From NCBI GenBank assembly GCA_003117195.1, contig BDSI01000007.1, positions 124,001-188,000 of the forward strand: a DNA stretch of 64,000 nt. Direction: 5' to 3'. The DNA is from Eudorina sp. 2006-703-Eu-15. Its lineage: Eukaryota > Chlorophyta > Chlorophyceae > Chlamydomonadales > Volvocaceae. A program made the position numbers and the translations under genes. Below the pieces are notes generated by a model. It ran no database searches. It saw only the letters and a list, made by a program, of their open reading frames with translations, and was not told where the DNA came from. Shown here in pieces: positions 1-13,000 of this stretch (position 1 is the first letter of the stretch; each line of letters starts with the position of its first letter).

Positions 1-1368
1 CACGTTGGGCACAAAAGTAGTCACTCACAGGGTGAATCCCGTGCACCCGACTGATTAATTGCAAGCGCAGCAACACCTTACGCGGCTGTCGTTGCGCCCG
101 CGACGCAACGCTGCACGACATCCTCCAGCATTTCTGTACGATCGCTACTCTAGCTAGTAACACTCTCTTCACGACGACGACCCAGCCGGGTCACCCAAGC
201 CACGCGGCCCTCTTGAATGAACGCATCCGCCTCCACGCACACACCCTTCCGACCACTCTCCGTACATCCCGCACTCCTGTCCTACATCCGAGATCTGACG
301 AGGGCGCACCCGAGCTGCTCGTCCGAAGGCGCACCAACGTGCAACCCACATGACCGCCGCCGGACGACGTGCGCTTATTGCAAAAAGGCCGCGGTGCACC
401 TACAGCGAGACCCCCGTGGGCCTTTGTCGCCATGGACTATGGTCAGCCCGCCGTCATCGCCCCCCTACGCCGGCCCCACCTACTATTACGTGCCAGCATG
501 TAACAACACCTTGCGTCGCCGCAACTTGGTTCGCGCGACACAGCGGCACGGGCTCCGGTCCGCGGATCTCAACCCAGACGCGTCGGTCCGCAACTCCGTG
601 TCTGTACGTCGGTCGTTGCGTCGTGGATGTGCTCGGCCACGGGGTCGTGGCGGCCAGTCGCAACGTGCGAGGGCATTCGTCCCCATGCAAAACCCACCAC
701 CCGACCAGGAAACACCATACCACACCAGACACACACACCCATACCACCATACCTTCCCTTGCACGTCGTTCCGCCGCCGTTGTCACCCTAGGGTCACCAT
801 AACGCCGCCGCCCAGAAGTGAAGGTTTGGTGCGGATGGCATCATCCCCAGGACGGTTGCCGAGAGCGCGGACGGGCTGGCTAGAGATGCGCCGAGCGCCT
901 CCCGGACCGGCTTGGTATGTTGGCTACACAACCCGAGGTGCGGGCAAGTACAGTACTCCGAAACCCAAATCAAGAATCTGCACGACGCGGACCAGCCCGC
1001 AGAACTGCTGCGGACGTGGGCCTTTGGCCCACAGCGCGCTCGGCTCGGAACCCATTCCACTTCCATTCTCCATCTCCCCTGTCGATACCCCCACCTTCGC
1101 CGCCCCACAAAAGCACGAAACCCGTATCAACTCCCCTGGCAACCGGTCTTCGCAAGCATCCCAAACATACCGTCTGCCAATGGCGCCGTCTGCCAACGGG
1201 GCAGACTGTCGTAAAGCGCACCGCTTCTGTACCATCCAGTCTCATGCCTGGATGGGACCAGCTCGGACGCACAGCTGCCGTGACCCTCCGCAGCGGATCC
1301 TCCGTATCATGAAAACGTGTCATTGCCCGCGACAGCTACCTGCGTCGGCAGATGCCGTCCCGCGGGCA
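1..1368. other. Gene-free left edge, probably 3' flank of the EF-hand gene
   Basis: No supported gene. A 443-codon ATG ORF lies on the plus strand (217-1548), but it runs antisense into the EF-hand coding exon, shows no domain and has Arg/Pro/His-rich composition typical of a GC-rich shadow frame. I saw no minus-strand TGTAA downstream of the stop at 1369, so the end of the EF-hand transcript is unknown. Confidence 0.5.
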
Positions 1369-3873
1369 TCAGCTGCCGCGCGCACGCTCTTGCTTCGCGG
1401 AGCTCAGCCCCAGCCGCACCGCGAGCGGCTGCTTGGCGGGGGAGCCCCCGTCGTTGCGAAGCTGCGGCAGCCCCTCGTCGCAACGGCTTGTACGGCCCGG
1501 GCTGGGCACCGACCCATTCCCGGGCCCAGACAACGCCCCGGAGGTTGACACGTTGCACAGCTGAGGCGTGCCAACCCGCAGGTTTGACCCAGATCGCCGC
1601 ATTGCGGCGGCTCCGCCTATCGGCGGCACGCCACTCACCGAGTCGCGCATCCCAGGCTGCGACATGGCGCCGCCGGCGGCGCCGGGGCCCGCGGCGCCGC
1701 CGCCGGACCCCATGTTCAGTCCCGGCGCGCCCGTCACCGCGCCGGACAAGCTGCGGGTGAAGCCGCCGGCCCCGGGCGGCAGCCGGATCGTGGACTGGTG
1801 CACGAAGCGGAGGTCAAGCAACTGCGGAGTGTCCATCAGCTGTCGGTGGGAGGGCGAGTTGGCGAAGTGGCCGTAAACCCGCGGGCCGGCGGCGGACAGA
1901 TTCATCGCCTGTGCCGGCGGCCCCACGACCCGCACCGGCTGTGCCGGCGGCGGCGCCTTGGATGCCAGCGCGTTCACAATCCGCCGCTCATCCGGCTGCA
2001 ACGTTTCCAGCAGGGCTTTGTTCACGTCCACCTGCCGCCGCCCTGTCGGTCGGCCGCTGACGGTGCGACCGTTGGGCAGCATGCCGGTGCTGCTGGTGCT
2101 GCCGCCTGTGCCCAGGTCGCCGGCTTTCGCGCGCAGGGCCTCCATCTCTGCGGCTTTGGTGGCCTGCAGCGCCTCCAGGTTGGCCTTGTCGGAGATCTGC
2201 TGGATCTGTGCCTGCACCTCCTTGTGGCCGTTGATGATGCCCTCCATCAGGCGTTTCCGGCGGTACGCCGTCGCCATGAGCCCGAACGGTACCTGCGCGA
2301 GAGATGAGCCGGACGGGCTGGGTGGAGGAGGGAGCCCCCTGGTGCATGAACGATGCGGCTCCCCGCCGCCGCAGCGGCGTTTCGGGCGTTTCACTCCTCC
2401 CACGCCGCGCGCATGCAAGGCGGCTCATTTCTGAATGTGCTTCGCCATCGCCGGCCGTGCTCAAAGTCAGGTCAGCGGCCAGCGGTCCTCTCCAACCTTC
2501 TTCTAGTCTCCTTGTGCATGCATACGGACACCTCGCGCGTCCGTACACGTGAACGTCCGTACACATCCACATGGACGTGCACACACAGGTATCCGCGCCC
2601 CGCACCGACCAAACCCATATATGCGCGCATGCCTGGGCCCAAACTAAGGGAAGCTTTGTGCGTACCATCCCCTTGTTGCTTTCCGACGGCCCGCCCTTGT
2701 CCTGCGGCAGCCAAACTAGCGCCGATTAATACGAATTAAGTAATAGCAGAGATTGCATGCGTCCCGCGTGCGTCTTCACACCTGGGCCTCTGTGGTGCCG
2801 CCTGTGAGACACGCGAGCTCGGTCCGAGCATGTGTCCTCTGTTGCTTTGGTGCCGACCGCAAGTCCAGTCCCATTCCCCGCCACATGTGGCATACATAGC
2901 CGCCCTTCACTAAGTTACTGTTCTCATCTGCTCGGGTAGGAAACCGCACGCTCATCCCCTCCCAACCCCCCTTGCCCGGAACTCGGGCCCCGACGACAGA
3001 CATTACCAGGCTCACCTGCCCTTCGTTCTTTTCCCCATCTTCCTCCTCCGCCAAACGCTGCAACGTCACAGTCATAATCTCCAAAAATTCAGGATACTCC
3101 ACTTCGCCGCTGCCGTCGTGGTCCACCTCGGCCAGAAGCTGTGCCAGCTCAGCGCGCTTCATGCGGATCCCTGCCAGGGTCCACATCGACAGCGATGCAG
3201 TTGCTGGGTAATGTTTCGGACGTCGTCGACATTGTGTGAGCTAAGGTTATGACCCAAACCAACAAGCCAGCTTTTTAACCCCTCGAAACGGTCCAACGGC
3301 TGAAACACCACATCTATCCACAACGAGTGTCGCGTTAGGTTTCTGGGAAGCACCTCAGGCTAGCGTGCACCACGAAAACGCGGCGCGTTGCGTTTCACAG
3401 GTCTGTGGTCCAACTGTCTCACACAGCAACGACGTCCAGCAGGGCGCTCTCAAGTAGGACATACTGATATAAACCCTATCACTGTACACTGTAGACTGGG
3501 ATAACCGTCGCGTGCGCGTACCAAGGAGCTTGAAGGCAGCGCCAAGCTCCTCGGCGTCAATTGCACCCGACCCGTCCTGGTCCATCAGCTCGAAGCATTC
3601 CTTCATTTGAAGCTTTTGCTCCTCAGAGAGTTTCGGCTTGACACCCTGCAGAACATTAAGTGACATCCCGGTTGAATCGAAGCAGGTGGCGTCACCATGG
3701 CCTTCCGCGGCCCGGCCGTTATTTCTGCGCACTAAGCTTGCCTTTCCGTGCTTCCTGAGCCATAACGAAACGGCTGTGTAGAGGTCAGCGTTAACCTGGA
3801 AGAGGTCTTTTTTGAGCATAGAAGGAAGCTCGGAGGGTCCTGCAACCGGAGCCCGGGCTTCCGCTGAAGCCAT
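1369..3873 (-). CDS. EF-hand calcium-binding protein with long C-terminal tail
   Basis: Three exons (3873-3522, 3170-3016, 2292-1369; phases 1 and 0 agree) encode about 476 residues. The first ATG in frame, at 3873, begins MASAEARAP. Two canonical EF-hand loops are visible: DQDGSGAIDAEE at residues 98-109 and DHDGSGEVEYPE at 134-145. They are 36 residues apart and keep acidic or hydroxyl side chains at positions 1, 3, 5 and 12, so both should bind Ca2+. The pair resembles one lobe of centrin or calmodulin. Exon 3 starts VPFGLMATAYRRKR, followed by a charged helix (residues about 180-230), then a Gly/Ala/Pro/Ser-rich tail of about 200 residues without a recognised domain. It shares a 535-bp divergent upstream region with the MscS-like channel at 4409. 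Orthology and partners are unknown; a ciliary or cytoskeletal role is only possible. Confidence 0.82.
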
Positions 3874-4408
3874 TTCGCCCCACGCCAATTAGGACTGCTA
3901 CATCACGATCAGGAGTGAATCGGTGTCGACAGCGGTCCACGTCGTCCGTCTGTGTTGCGACCGGTAGGTCAGCCCTCTTGCTCTGGCAAAGGTAACGGTA
4001 AAGATTTTTGCAGAGTTTTACAAATTCACATATCGTGCAAGGTAGAGAACAGGGAACGAAAATTGAGGCGATTGAGCCGTGCACGACAAGGGGTTTGGCT
4101 GGGGATGTTCAATGTGGACAACTAAGATGCCAAAACACACTGGCAAATATTTATGGTCAAAAACAGACAGAAGAGGTATTCACATGTATCAAGCGTTGCC
4201 GTGCTGGAACTGTCAACTTTCGGAGAGGCGCTCCAGCCACGTTCGTCTCACCACAAAAGAGAGCACGGAGGCGACTGCAACTAAAGTGATAGGTTGTAGT
4301 TGTTAAACCTGCCATGATGTACTCGTCGCGCGGGTAATGCGGTCGGGGGCAGACTTTCGAGCTGGTTGACCGGACGTGCGGACCGTTGCAAAAGGCAGGC
4401 CCGTAGCC
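3874..4408. promoter_or_regulatory. Putative bidirectional promoter, EF-hand gene / MscS-like channel
   Basis: The two start codons (3873 minus, 4409 plus) face away from each other with only 535 bp between them. This interval has to hold both 5' UTRs and both promoters unless an upstream non-coding exon was missed. It is AT-richer than the flanking exons. I see no convincing TATA box or named element. Confidence 0.5.
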
Positions 4409-7400
4409 ATGCGGCCGGCCACAGCTGTCCTAGGAGACTTGCCATCTTGCTCAAGGCGAGCTTCGGCCGGGCTGCTGCGTCCTTATCCAGGATGCCAGCC
4501 TGGTCGCTCAGGGCGCCTAGCGCGCGTTGTGCCCGCGACAGCACCACCTAGCAGTCCCACCAGTTCCAGTTCAACAATTCAAAGCGGGGCTCAGGTCGAC
4601 CCGACTGGCCAACCGCGTAACGGCAACGGACACGTCGTTGTGCAGCAGGCGACCCTCGCACAGAAGCCGCACGCAGCTGCCCCGCAGCCGCAGTCCCACG
4701 TGTCCACCGGCCACCCCGCAGCGGCAGCACCCCAGCCAGCGCCACTTGCTGCCACCACGTCTTCTTCTCCTCCGTCAACGCACAACCCTGCAGTCCCGCT
4801 GGCGTCACCGACGCCGGACACACCGCGAAACGCTCCCGGCGCCAGCTCCCCCCAGGCCGTAGCGGGCGCCGCGCCCGGACAGCCGGGGCCCAGCTCCAGT
4901 TCCAGCTCCTCCTCCCCTGGAGCAGCACCAGCCGCACCAGCCGCGGTACCTTCAGCATCCCTTCCGCCAACGCCGCTCCCACAGCCGCCCGCCGACTCGC
5001 GCGTCATTGTGACGCCGCACTCTACCGCGACCGCGACCGCCTCCCCGGGTGGGGCCGGCAGGACCGAGGGCGCTGCCACGCCAGGGACCCCGCCGGCCGC
5101 ATCCCCGCCGGGCAGCCCTAACCCTCAAGCAAGCACTTCCCTGAGCCACACCAACGGCAGCAGCAGCAGCGGGGGCATCGCCGGCAACGGGTACAGCAGC
5201 GGGGGAAACACCACGGCGGGCGAAGTGGCGTTCGAAGCTCGCGCATCCGGCGCGCCTGGCGGCGGTAAATCGAACAGCAGCGGGCAGGCCGGCGCCGGCG
5301 GTGCGCACGGCGGCGCCGCTGGCGAGGCCCCGTCGCCACCGTCACCGTCCGGCGGCCGGACGGCCCCTCACGCAGCAGTGTCCGGCTCCGCCGCCGCCGC
5401 CGCCCCGGCGGCGGCGCCGCTGGCCGCGGGTGCACCGCATGGCACGGTTGCGGTCCCATCGGGGCAGTCCTCCCCGCTGAGTCCGACTGGCGCAACCGTC
5501 TCGTCCAGCCCGGCCGCCGCTGCGCAACCCAGTACCGCCCAGCCGTCGCCACAAGCCTCGCCGGCCCATCCCCATCAAGCAACGCCGGGCGCAGTCGCGG
5601 CGACTGGGGGCGCGGGCGGCGGTGCGACGGCGGCGGCGCCGCAGCCTCCTGGGACGCCCTCGCCGCCGGGCACACCCGTGGCGGTGGGCACCGGAGGGGC
5701 CACCGGGGGCGGCAGCCCCACAGCAGGAACCGCTGCCAGCAACATCGTGACCGCGCCCTCAATGGGAGCGACGACACCGGCGTCGAGCGGCACCGGGGCG
5801 GCGGCGGCGGCGGCATCCCCCGGGACCGCCCCGGGTACGACCGCAGGACCCGCACCCTCGCACACATCCTCGCCGTCTTCGTCCGTGACCGCTGCCGGGC
5901 CTGGCAGCGGCGGCGGCGGCGCTTCTCCTGCCGCGACCCCTTCCCCCAGCGGCGCGCACCCGCCGCCCGCCGCCGCCGGCCATCCACCGCCCCCGGGCAC
6001 GTCCCAGTCCGCCACCGCTGCCGCCGCCACGAGCGGCGGCAACCCCGCCTCGTCCCCAGCAGGCGGCGGCGCCGCCGTCGCGGCGCCCATCAGCTCCGCC
6101 AGCTCCGGCTTCCAGCTGCGCCCCATCCACGTGGTGATCTTCGCGGCGATCTTCCTGGGTGGCGCGCTGTTCGCGGCGCTGACGCTGCAGTTCACCGCCG
6201 ACCTGGAGTTCCACCAGGCCGTCACCACGGTGGCGCGGCGGGTGGCGCGCAGCGTGGCGTTCCGGCAGTTGTGCGTCATCGCGTGCGCCATCTGCCTGGT
6301 GCGCTTCGGGCTCAACAACGTGCTGCGCGCGCTGGCCAAGTTCTCGGCGAGCCCGGTGCAGTGGGACAAGTCCAAGGTGTGTGTGCGGTGCTGCGGGCCG
6401 AGCGGCGCGGGGCGGATAAATTGAAACTGCCCAGACAACCCCAGTCCGGCGACAAATACTTGCGGGCGGGAGGCGCGGGGGGGATCAATTGAAAAAAGAA
6501 ATAAACCCAAAGAACGAGGGCGGGAAGAGCGAACCAGCAGGGGTAAAGTTGGGGCGCGGGTTGGAGCCAAGTATCAAGATGCCTAGAACGAACCCGATCG
6601 CATCCAGCGCTCGTTTGTCGTTGCCGAAGTAGAGTACATGCGTGAGGGGCGGGTCTGGAGGCGATGGAGGGACGAGCGCACCAAGAGTAGGACCTGCCCA
6701 TGGGAGGCGCGCGGGGTCTGACAAAATGGTGCCCTGCGACCCAATTCTCGAGCTCACACTCATAGGGCCCTGGTGGTAGACACTTGGAGGGCGGGGCACG
6801 GCGCACGCATGCCGGTGTGTTGAAGAGAACTGCGCCGCGTGCCGGTGTGTATGTGTAATTGGGAGGAAAGGGGCGATCGCGAATAAGATTTCCACAACGA
6901 ACCTGGTCGGGAGAACGGGTGCACTTGCTGTTTCACAAGGAAAGGCAGCCTGCTGTTTGTGCGCGAGCGCGAGAGAGTGCATCTTAACAGAATTTCGCGT
7001 GTGCGGGGCGGGCAGAGGACAGGGGTGCTCGGGACGCGGCCTCGCACCCCCCCTGACCTGAACTGTGGTGATGGCATCGTAGCGACCCACGTGACGAGCT
7101 GACAGCCGCCCTCCCCTTATTCTTCTCCCCTCGTGGTCTCCTCCCCCGTGTTCCGCGCCTGTGTGTATGTGTATGTGTGCCTGGGCCCCTACCCGGTCCG
7201 GTTCCGTCCACATCTGTGTCCCTCTGCCCCGTCCCGGTGGCGCTGCGGATCCGCACCGGCCGCGGGGGTCTCGGCGCGTGTTGCGCGTGGCGCGACGGCG
7301 GCGGGTGCCCGACCGGCGGTTCGACACGCGCAGGTGTACTACATCCTCAAGGAGGTACGACGACAGGAGGGTTGACCGACGGGTTCTGTGACGCCCGGGA

Positions 7401-9951
7401 TGTGTGGGAAACGGAACGGGCAGTTGACCGCACGCATTCATGGACGCGTGGTTGGTTGGGGGACGAGGGAGGTGGCTAGGGTCTGGCGGACGAGGTGCTT
7501 CTGCCGGTCAAGACAGGAAAGCTCCAAGCTGCTATTTGGGGAAGATATGACGTTAACACCGGGCACGTGCTCCCGGGCGATTCTTCCACCATTCGACTGG
7601 CTGCCCGCCACCACGTCTGGCAGCGACCAGCCTGTGGCGCCCTCCTCTTCCGCATGCTCCTCCGCGGGGGCTTGCTCCTCCATGACTTGGGTATCTGCCG
7701 CTCGGGCTGCGGCGTCCACACCGGACCTGGGGCCCCTGCATGCCGCACGGCGCACGCACTGTGCCGGCTCCAGTTCTGCGCCCTCCAGTCCTCCACTCTG
7801 AACCGGACCCGGCCTGCCCCACCCCGCCCTGTCCTGGCCCCTCCTGCCCCATCCCGCCCCCAGGTGTACCAGCCGCTGGAGCTGCTGCTGTTCATTGCGG
7901 CCATCTGCACCATCGCGGACTCGTTCGTGCCGCAGCTCATCGCGGTGCCCAGGGTGGGTGCGTGGGTGGGTTGGCCCCAGGAAGGGGTGGGTGGTGGGTG
8001 GCCCCGGGAGGGGTGGGTGGCGCCGGGAGGGGTGGGTTGGCCCCAGGAAGGGGTGGGTGGCCCCGGGAGGGGTGGGTGCCCCCGGGAGGGGCGCCACCTT
8101 GTATTCGGGGGAGAGCAGGGGGTTGCAGTGTAAACAGCCCAGCCACACCCAGCCCGGCGACAAATACTGACCAACGATCTTTGGTACCGGCACCGTACCA
8201 CGACAGGCAAACATTGAAACGCAGTCGGAAGCAAAGCGGGGGGTGCGTGCGGGGACGTGCATCTCGTTACAATCGTTACAAAATTACACCAGTCCGGCAC
8301 AATGCCGTGTGCGGCGTGTCCGTAAAGGCCCGGGGAGTCCAAGGACGGCAAGGGGTGAGCACAGGGCGAGGGGAGCGCGTGTGCCTGCTGTCGTTTGGTT
8401 GCGTAAGAAGGCGCCCCCCCCTCCGCGCTGTGTGTGCAGGTATGTGTCTGGAGGAAACCGCCCGCGGCTGTGCCCTTTCCGTGTGTGTTTAGAAAGAGAA
8501 CCCGTGTCCGTGTGTGTTTAGGGAAGAGACCCGCCCGACCGAAACCAAGGACTTGCCATGCGTCTTCTTCCCGTGTGCATGCGTCGGGTCGTTGGGCCGC
8601 GCGGTCGCACTGATGATGGGCAGATGCCAGATGGGCAGGCCCGGTAGCTGCGCCGCCGTGACCACCCCACCCCCCCCCAGACCCCGTGTCGCCGGCGTGG
8701 GTCCATCCACCCACCCGCCCACCCGTGCACCCACCCCTAGATCAAGTGGCGCGGCAACGCTGCGTCTCGCGCCTGGTGCCCGAATCCCTCGTCTCGCGCC
8801 TGGTGCCCGAATCCCTCGTCTCGCGCCTGGTGCCCGAATCCCTCGTCTCGCGCCTGGTGCCCGAATCCCTCGTCTTGCGCCTGGTGCCCGAATCGCTCGT
8901 CTCGCGCTTGGTGCCCGAATCCCTGGCCCCTCCTCGTTGAGGCCCGGAGGCCAACTCGCGCGGCCCATCCCCCATTCGCCCGGGGCCTCGCCGCCGCTCC
9001 GCCCTCCCCCCCCCCCGCCCCCGCAGTCGACGGTTTCCACGGTGGTTCGGTCCACGCTGTCGGTCAGCTTCATCATCGGGGCGGCCACCGTGGTGTTCAA
9101 CCTCAAGAGCCGCTTCTGCAAGGAGAATGCCTGGCAGGTGGGAGCCGGGGGAGGGCCTCGGGGAGGGGAAGGGGGAAGGGCCTTCGGGCGCGGAGCGTGC
9201 GGCCGAAGTGGTCGTCAAGGACGTTGAAGCGCAAGGGGCCCCGTCATGCGCGGGGTTTCGGGTGCATCTTGGCACCCACCAGCTGCACCAGCTGCAAGCT
9301 TGGCGCCAACCCCCCCCTCGCACGATCTATGGTACTGTACCAATTTCTCCAGTCGAACCGTCGCTCTGGCAGCAGCGCAGTTTGAAAATGTCTTAACAAT
9401 TTCCTATACCCTCTTCCCCCCCATCGGTTCCCCAATCCTTACCCCCCCGTCCCTTTCCCCCCTGCACCCCGCGCCTCGGGGAACCTCGTGGGCCCTCACG
9501 AACCGTGGTACGGTGGCAGAGCGAGATGAACGGCGACGTGACGGCGCAGCGCCGGTGGGAGGCGTACGACAAGCTGGGCACGTTTGTTATCTACACCATC
9601 ACGTTCGTCCTCGGCATCCAGGCGCTGGGGCTGGAGGGTGAGGCGCGACCGCGTGGGGTGCCCTTGTCTGCCCGCCTGCCTGTCTGCCTCCATGCATGCG
9701 TGCGTGGGTAGTTGAAGAACGATACCTGCCCGCCTGCCTGCCTGCCTGCCTGCCTGCCAATGATCCGGTGGTGGCGTTGGAAAGACACGCCGCCTGCATG
9801 CCGCCTGGCTGTCGCCGCGCCCGCTTCCAGCTTAGAGCTTACCTTGCCGGACGCGCCGGTACCGCAACATGGGAGGTGCAGCTCCACGGAGCCACGACGC
9901 CAGGGGCGACTCCCCGCGGGCTGCGTCCCCGCCGGTGTGATGTGATGCGGT

Positions 9952-10008
<57 letters not shown>

Positions 10009-13000
10009 AGGAACGCGCCCTGGGTGCTGCAAGGACTTGAGGAGGTTGAACAGCGGACTGCGAGGCGCAGACCGCCCGGGATGGGCTTCCGCCCAATCCC
10101 TTGAGGGGGCACAGCTGTCACCGATCCTCGGGGATCGGGCGCGCGCCCTTGGTTGAGAGCGAGGGGCCTCTGTCCCCTTACGCCCCTCTCCCCCGAATCC
10201 GGGGGAGAGTGCTTCGGCGGTCTCCCGTATGGGGCGGGTTAGCGCCCCCGGCCAGCGTCGGCCCGGCAGATATGTAACGATTCACACACACACACACATA
10301 CACACGCAGCTTCTTTTGGACAGGGTTGGGTGAGCATTTGTGTCTAAATCCACACCCGTTGGGCCTCCCTTCCCACCGCACCAAACAGACACACCCCACA
10401 CCCCTCAGTTTCCCACCCCTCAGTTCCCCACCCCTCAGTTTGTTTCTACGCTCCCCATACACACCCGCAGTCACGTCCGTGCTGGCGATCGGAGGTATCG
10501 GTGGTCTGGCCATCGGTCTGGCGGGTCGCGAGATCTGTGAGAACATCCTCAACGGCTTCCTCATCATGTCCACGGTGAGGCGGGGCGGGGCGGTGGGGTG
10601 GGATGGGTCAGGCAAGACTCTAGGGTCGCGACACCCCCCACGAGAACCTCAATACCAAACCCTGACTCCGCGCCCGTCCCCGGCCCCGGCCCCCTGTGCC
10701 TGGGCAGTTTTCAGCTTTACCCCAACCCCTCTTGCGTGAACGCCCCCACCCACCCACCCACCCACCCCGCGCTCTCCGCGCTCCGCAGAGTCCGTTCGAG
10801 GTGGGTGACGAGGTGCATTTTTTCCACTCCAACAAGGTGGTGGAGGGCATGGTGCTGGACATCGGGTGGTACCGGACCACCATCCGCTCCTACGAGCGCG
10901 AGGTCTTTGTCATCCCCAACGCCGTCTTCTCCAAGAACATCGTGCTCAACATCACGCGCAAGCACCGCGAGTGGCGCTTCTTCGAGATGATCTGCGTGCG
11001 GGTGCAGGACGTGCACAAGGTGGGGCGGGGCGGGGCGGGGCCGGGGCGGCATCGCATGCGCATCCGTGTGATCATCTCCACACCCAGCAACACCACACCA
11101 CACTACGACCACAACCACCACCGCCACCACAGCAACACCTACAACCACACTTCATTACAACATCCCACAGCAATCCACAGCAACGCACAGCAACGCACAG
11201 CAACGCACAGCAACGCACAGCGACGCACAGCAACGCACAGCAACGCACAGCAACGCACAGCAACGCACACACCACAACAACCCACAACAGCAACCTCACA
11301 TCACAAGCGCACCCTCCACGAACCTCCCCCCGCCCCCTCCCCCCCGCCCCCTCCCCCTCCCACAGGTCAACGCCATCATCCAGGACATCCGGCGCATCGT
11401 CCGCAACGACCAGCGCATCATCACCAAGCTGCACCGCCGCATCTTCCTGGACAAGCTCACCCACGAGGACTGCCGCATCTACGTCTCATTCTACGTCGGT
11501 GGGTGGCGGAGGTCAATCTGGGGGGAGCGGCGGGGCGGGGGCGTGTTTAGGTGACGACGTGGGGGCCGGGCGGGGTGGCTGTCGACGGGGTTGGCGATCG
11601 GAAGGGGGTTCAGTCGCCGAAGGGGGTCACTCCTCTTTCCTCTTCCCTTTTCTCCCTTCGTCCACCCTGGCCCCCCGCCGCCTGCTTCTCGACAACGTGT
11701 ACTGGGTGTGACCGCGTTCGTTCTCGGCTTGGGTCCCCTTCCAGCCCTCCGCCTTCATTGTTTTGACCCCCTTCCATCCACCTTCACGCGTCTTTCCCCC
11801 CTCAATCTTCACGCCTCCTCCCGCCTTTCCCCCTGGCTTGCTATCTTCTGGACAGTGATTTAAGGGTTGCAGATTTATTTTTATTTTTCCTTAAGTAGTC
11901 AAGGAGTAAGATAGCAAGCCAGCTTTCCCCTCGTTCCTCCCCTCTTACTTGCGCTCAGAGGCCCAGAACCGCGAGTCCTTCATGGCGGTGAAGCAGGACC
12001 TGCTGCTGGCCTTCGTGGACTGCGTGGAGCGGAACGGGGCCAAGCTGGCGGTGCCCAGGACCACGGTGGGTGGCTGGCTGGGTGGGAGCGCGGGCGGGAG
12101 CGCGGGCGGCAGGGAGGGTGCCATTGCCGCTGGGGTGGCCAGCGGCCATTTGCCAGGCGGGGCTGGTCCAGGATTTGTCGGGCAGAGTCTGAACCGTCGA
12201 TTAACACCCTGACCACCCCTCACCCCTCACCCCTCCCCCCTCACCCCTCACCCCTCACCCCTCACCCCCGCAGGTTCAGGTGGAGCCGGAGGTGGTGGAG
12301 GCGCTGTCGCCCATGCTGGGGGCCGCAGCCGCCATGGCGGCGGCCAAGGTGACCATGGACGTGCAGCAGGCGGCCGGCAACGCGGCAGCCGCCGCCGCGG
12401 CGGCCCGCGCGCTCACCGACGGCCGCACCATCACGGCCGAGGTGACGGCGGTGCCCTCCAGCCCGTCACAGACGTCAGGCGGCGGCGGCGCCGCGGCGGG
12501 CGGTACGACGGCCACGTCGGGCAAGGCGGCGGCGGCGGTGACGACGACGACGACGACGGGGGCGTCCCCTGGTAGCCCGGGCAAGGGCGCGGCGGCTGGG
12601 GCGGCGCCCGGGGGCGGTGCCGCAGCGACGGTGGTGGTGGCGGCGGTGGACGGCGCTGGGGCGGCGAGCGGGGCCGGCGCAGCGGCGGCGGCGGCGCCGT
12701 CAGCCCAAGGCTCGTCCAAAGGTGGGCGAGGCCCGCACTCGCGAGGTCCGCACTGACACCCTGTCGGATCCGGTCGGCCAGGCCTCACTCCCTCTGCCCC
12801 TGGCCTTGTCTCCCCTCGACACGCGCCTCCCCCCTCCGCGCGTTTATTCCCGATGTACTGTATGTCCACGGCTGTGAAACCGTGGCGGGGGTGGTGACGG
12901 CCCAGCAACAGCAGGCGACGAAGCGCACCCCCATATGGCCGCCGCACAGCCTTCCCGCTGCTTGCGAATTAATTCCCCCGACACCTTTACATGATGGCGG

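Noticed and set aside
217..1548. 443-codon plus-strand ORF
   Set aside because: It is antisense to the last EF-hand exon, with Arg/Pro/His-rich composition, no domain and no splice context; long shadow frames are expected in DNA this GC-rich.
4591..6570. Long minus-strand ORFs opposite the channel's first exon
   Set aside because: Antisense shadows of a G/C-skewed Ala/Pro/Ser-rich exon; the plus frame continues into recognisable membrane segments.
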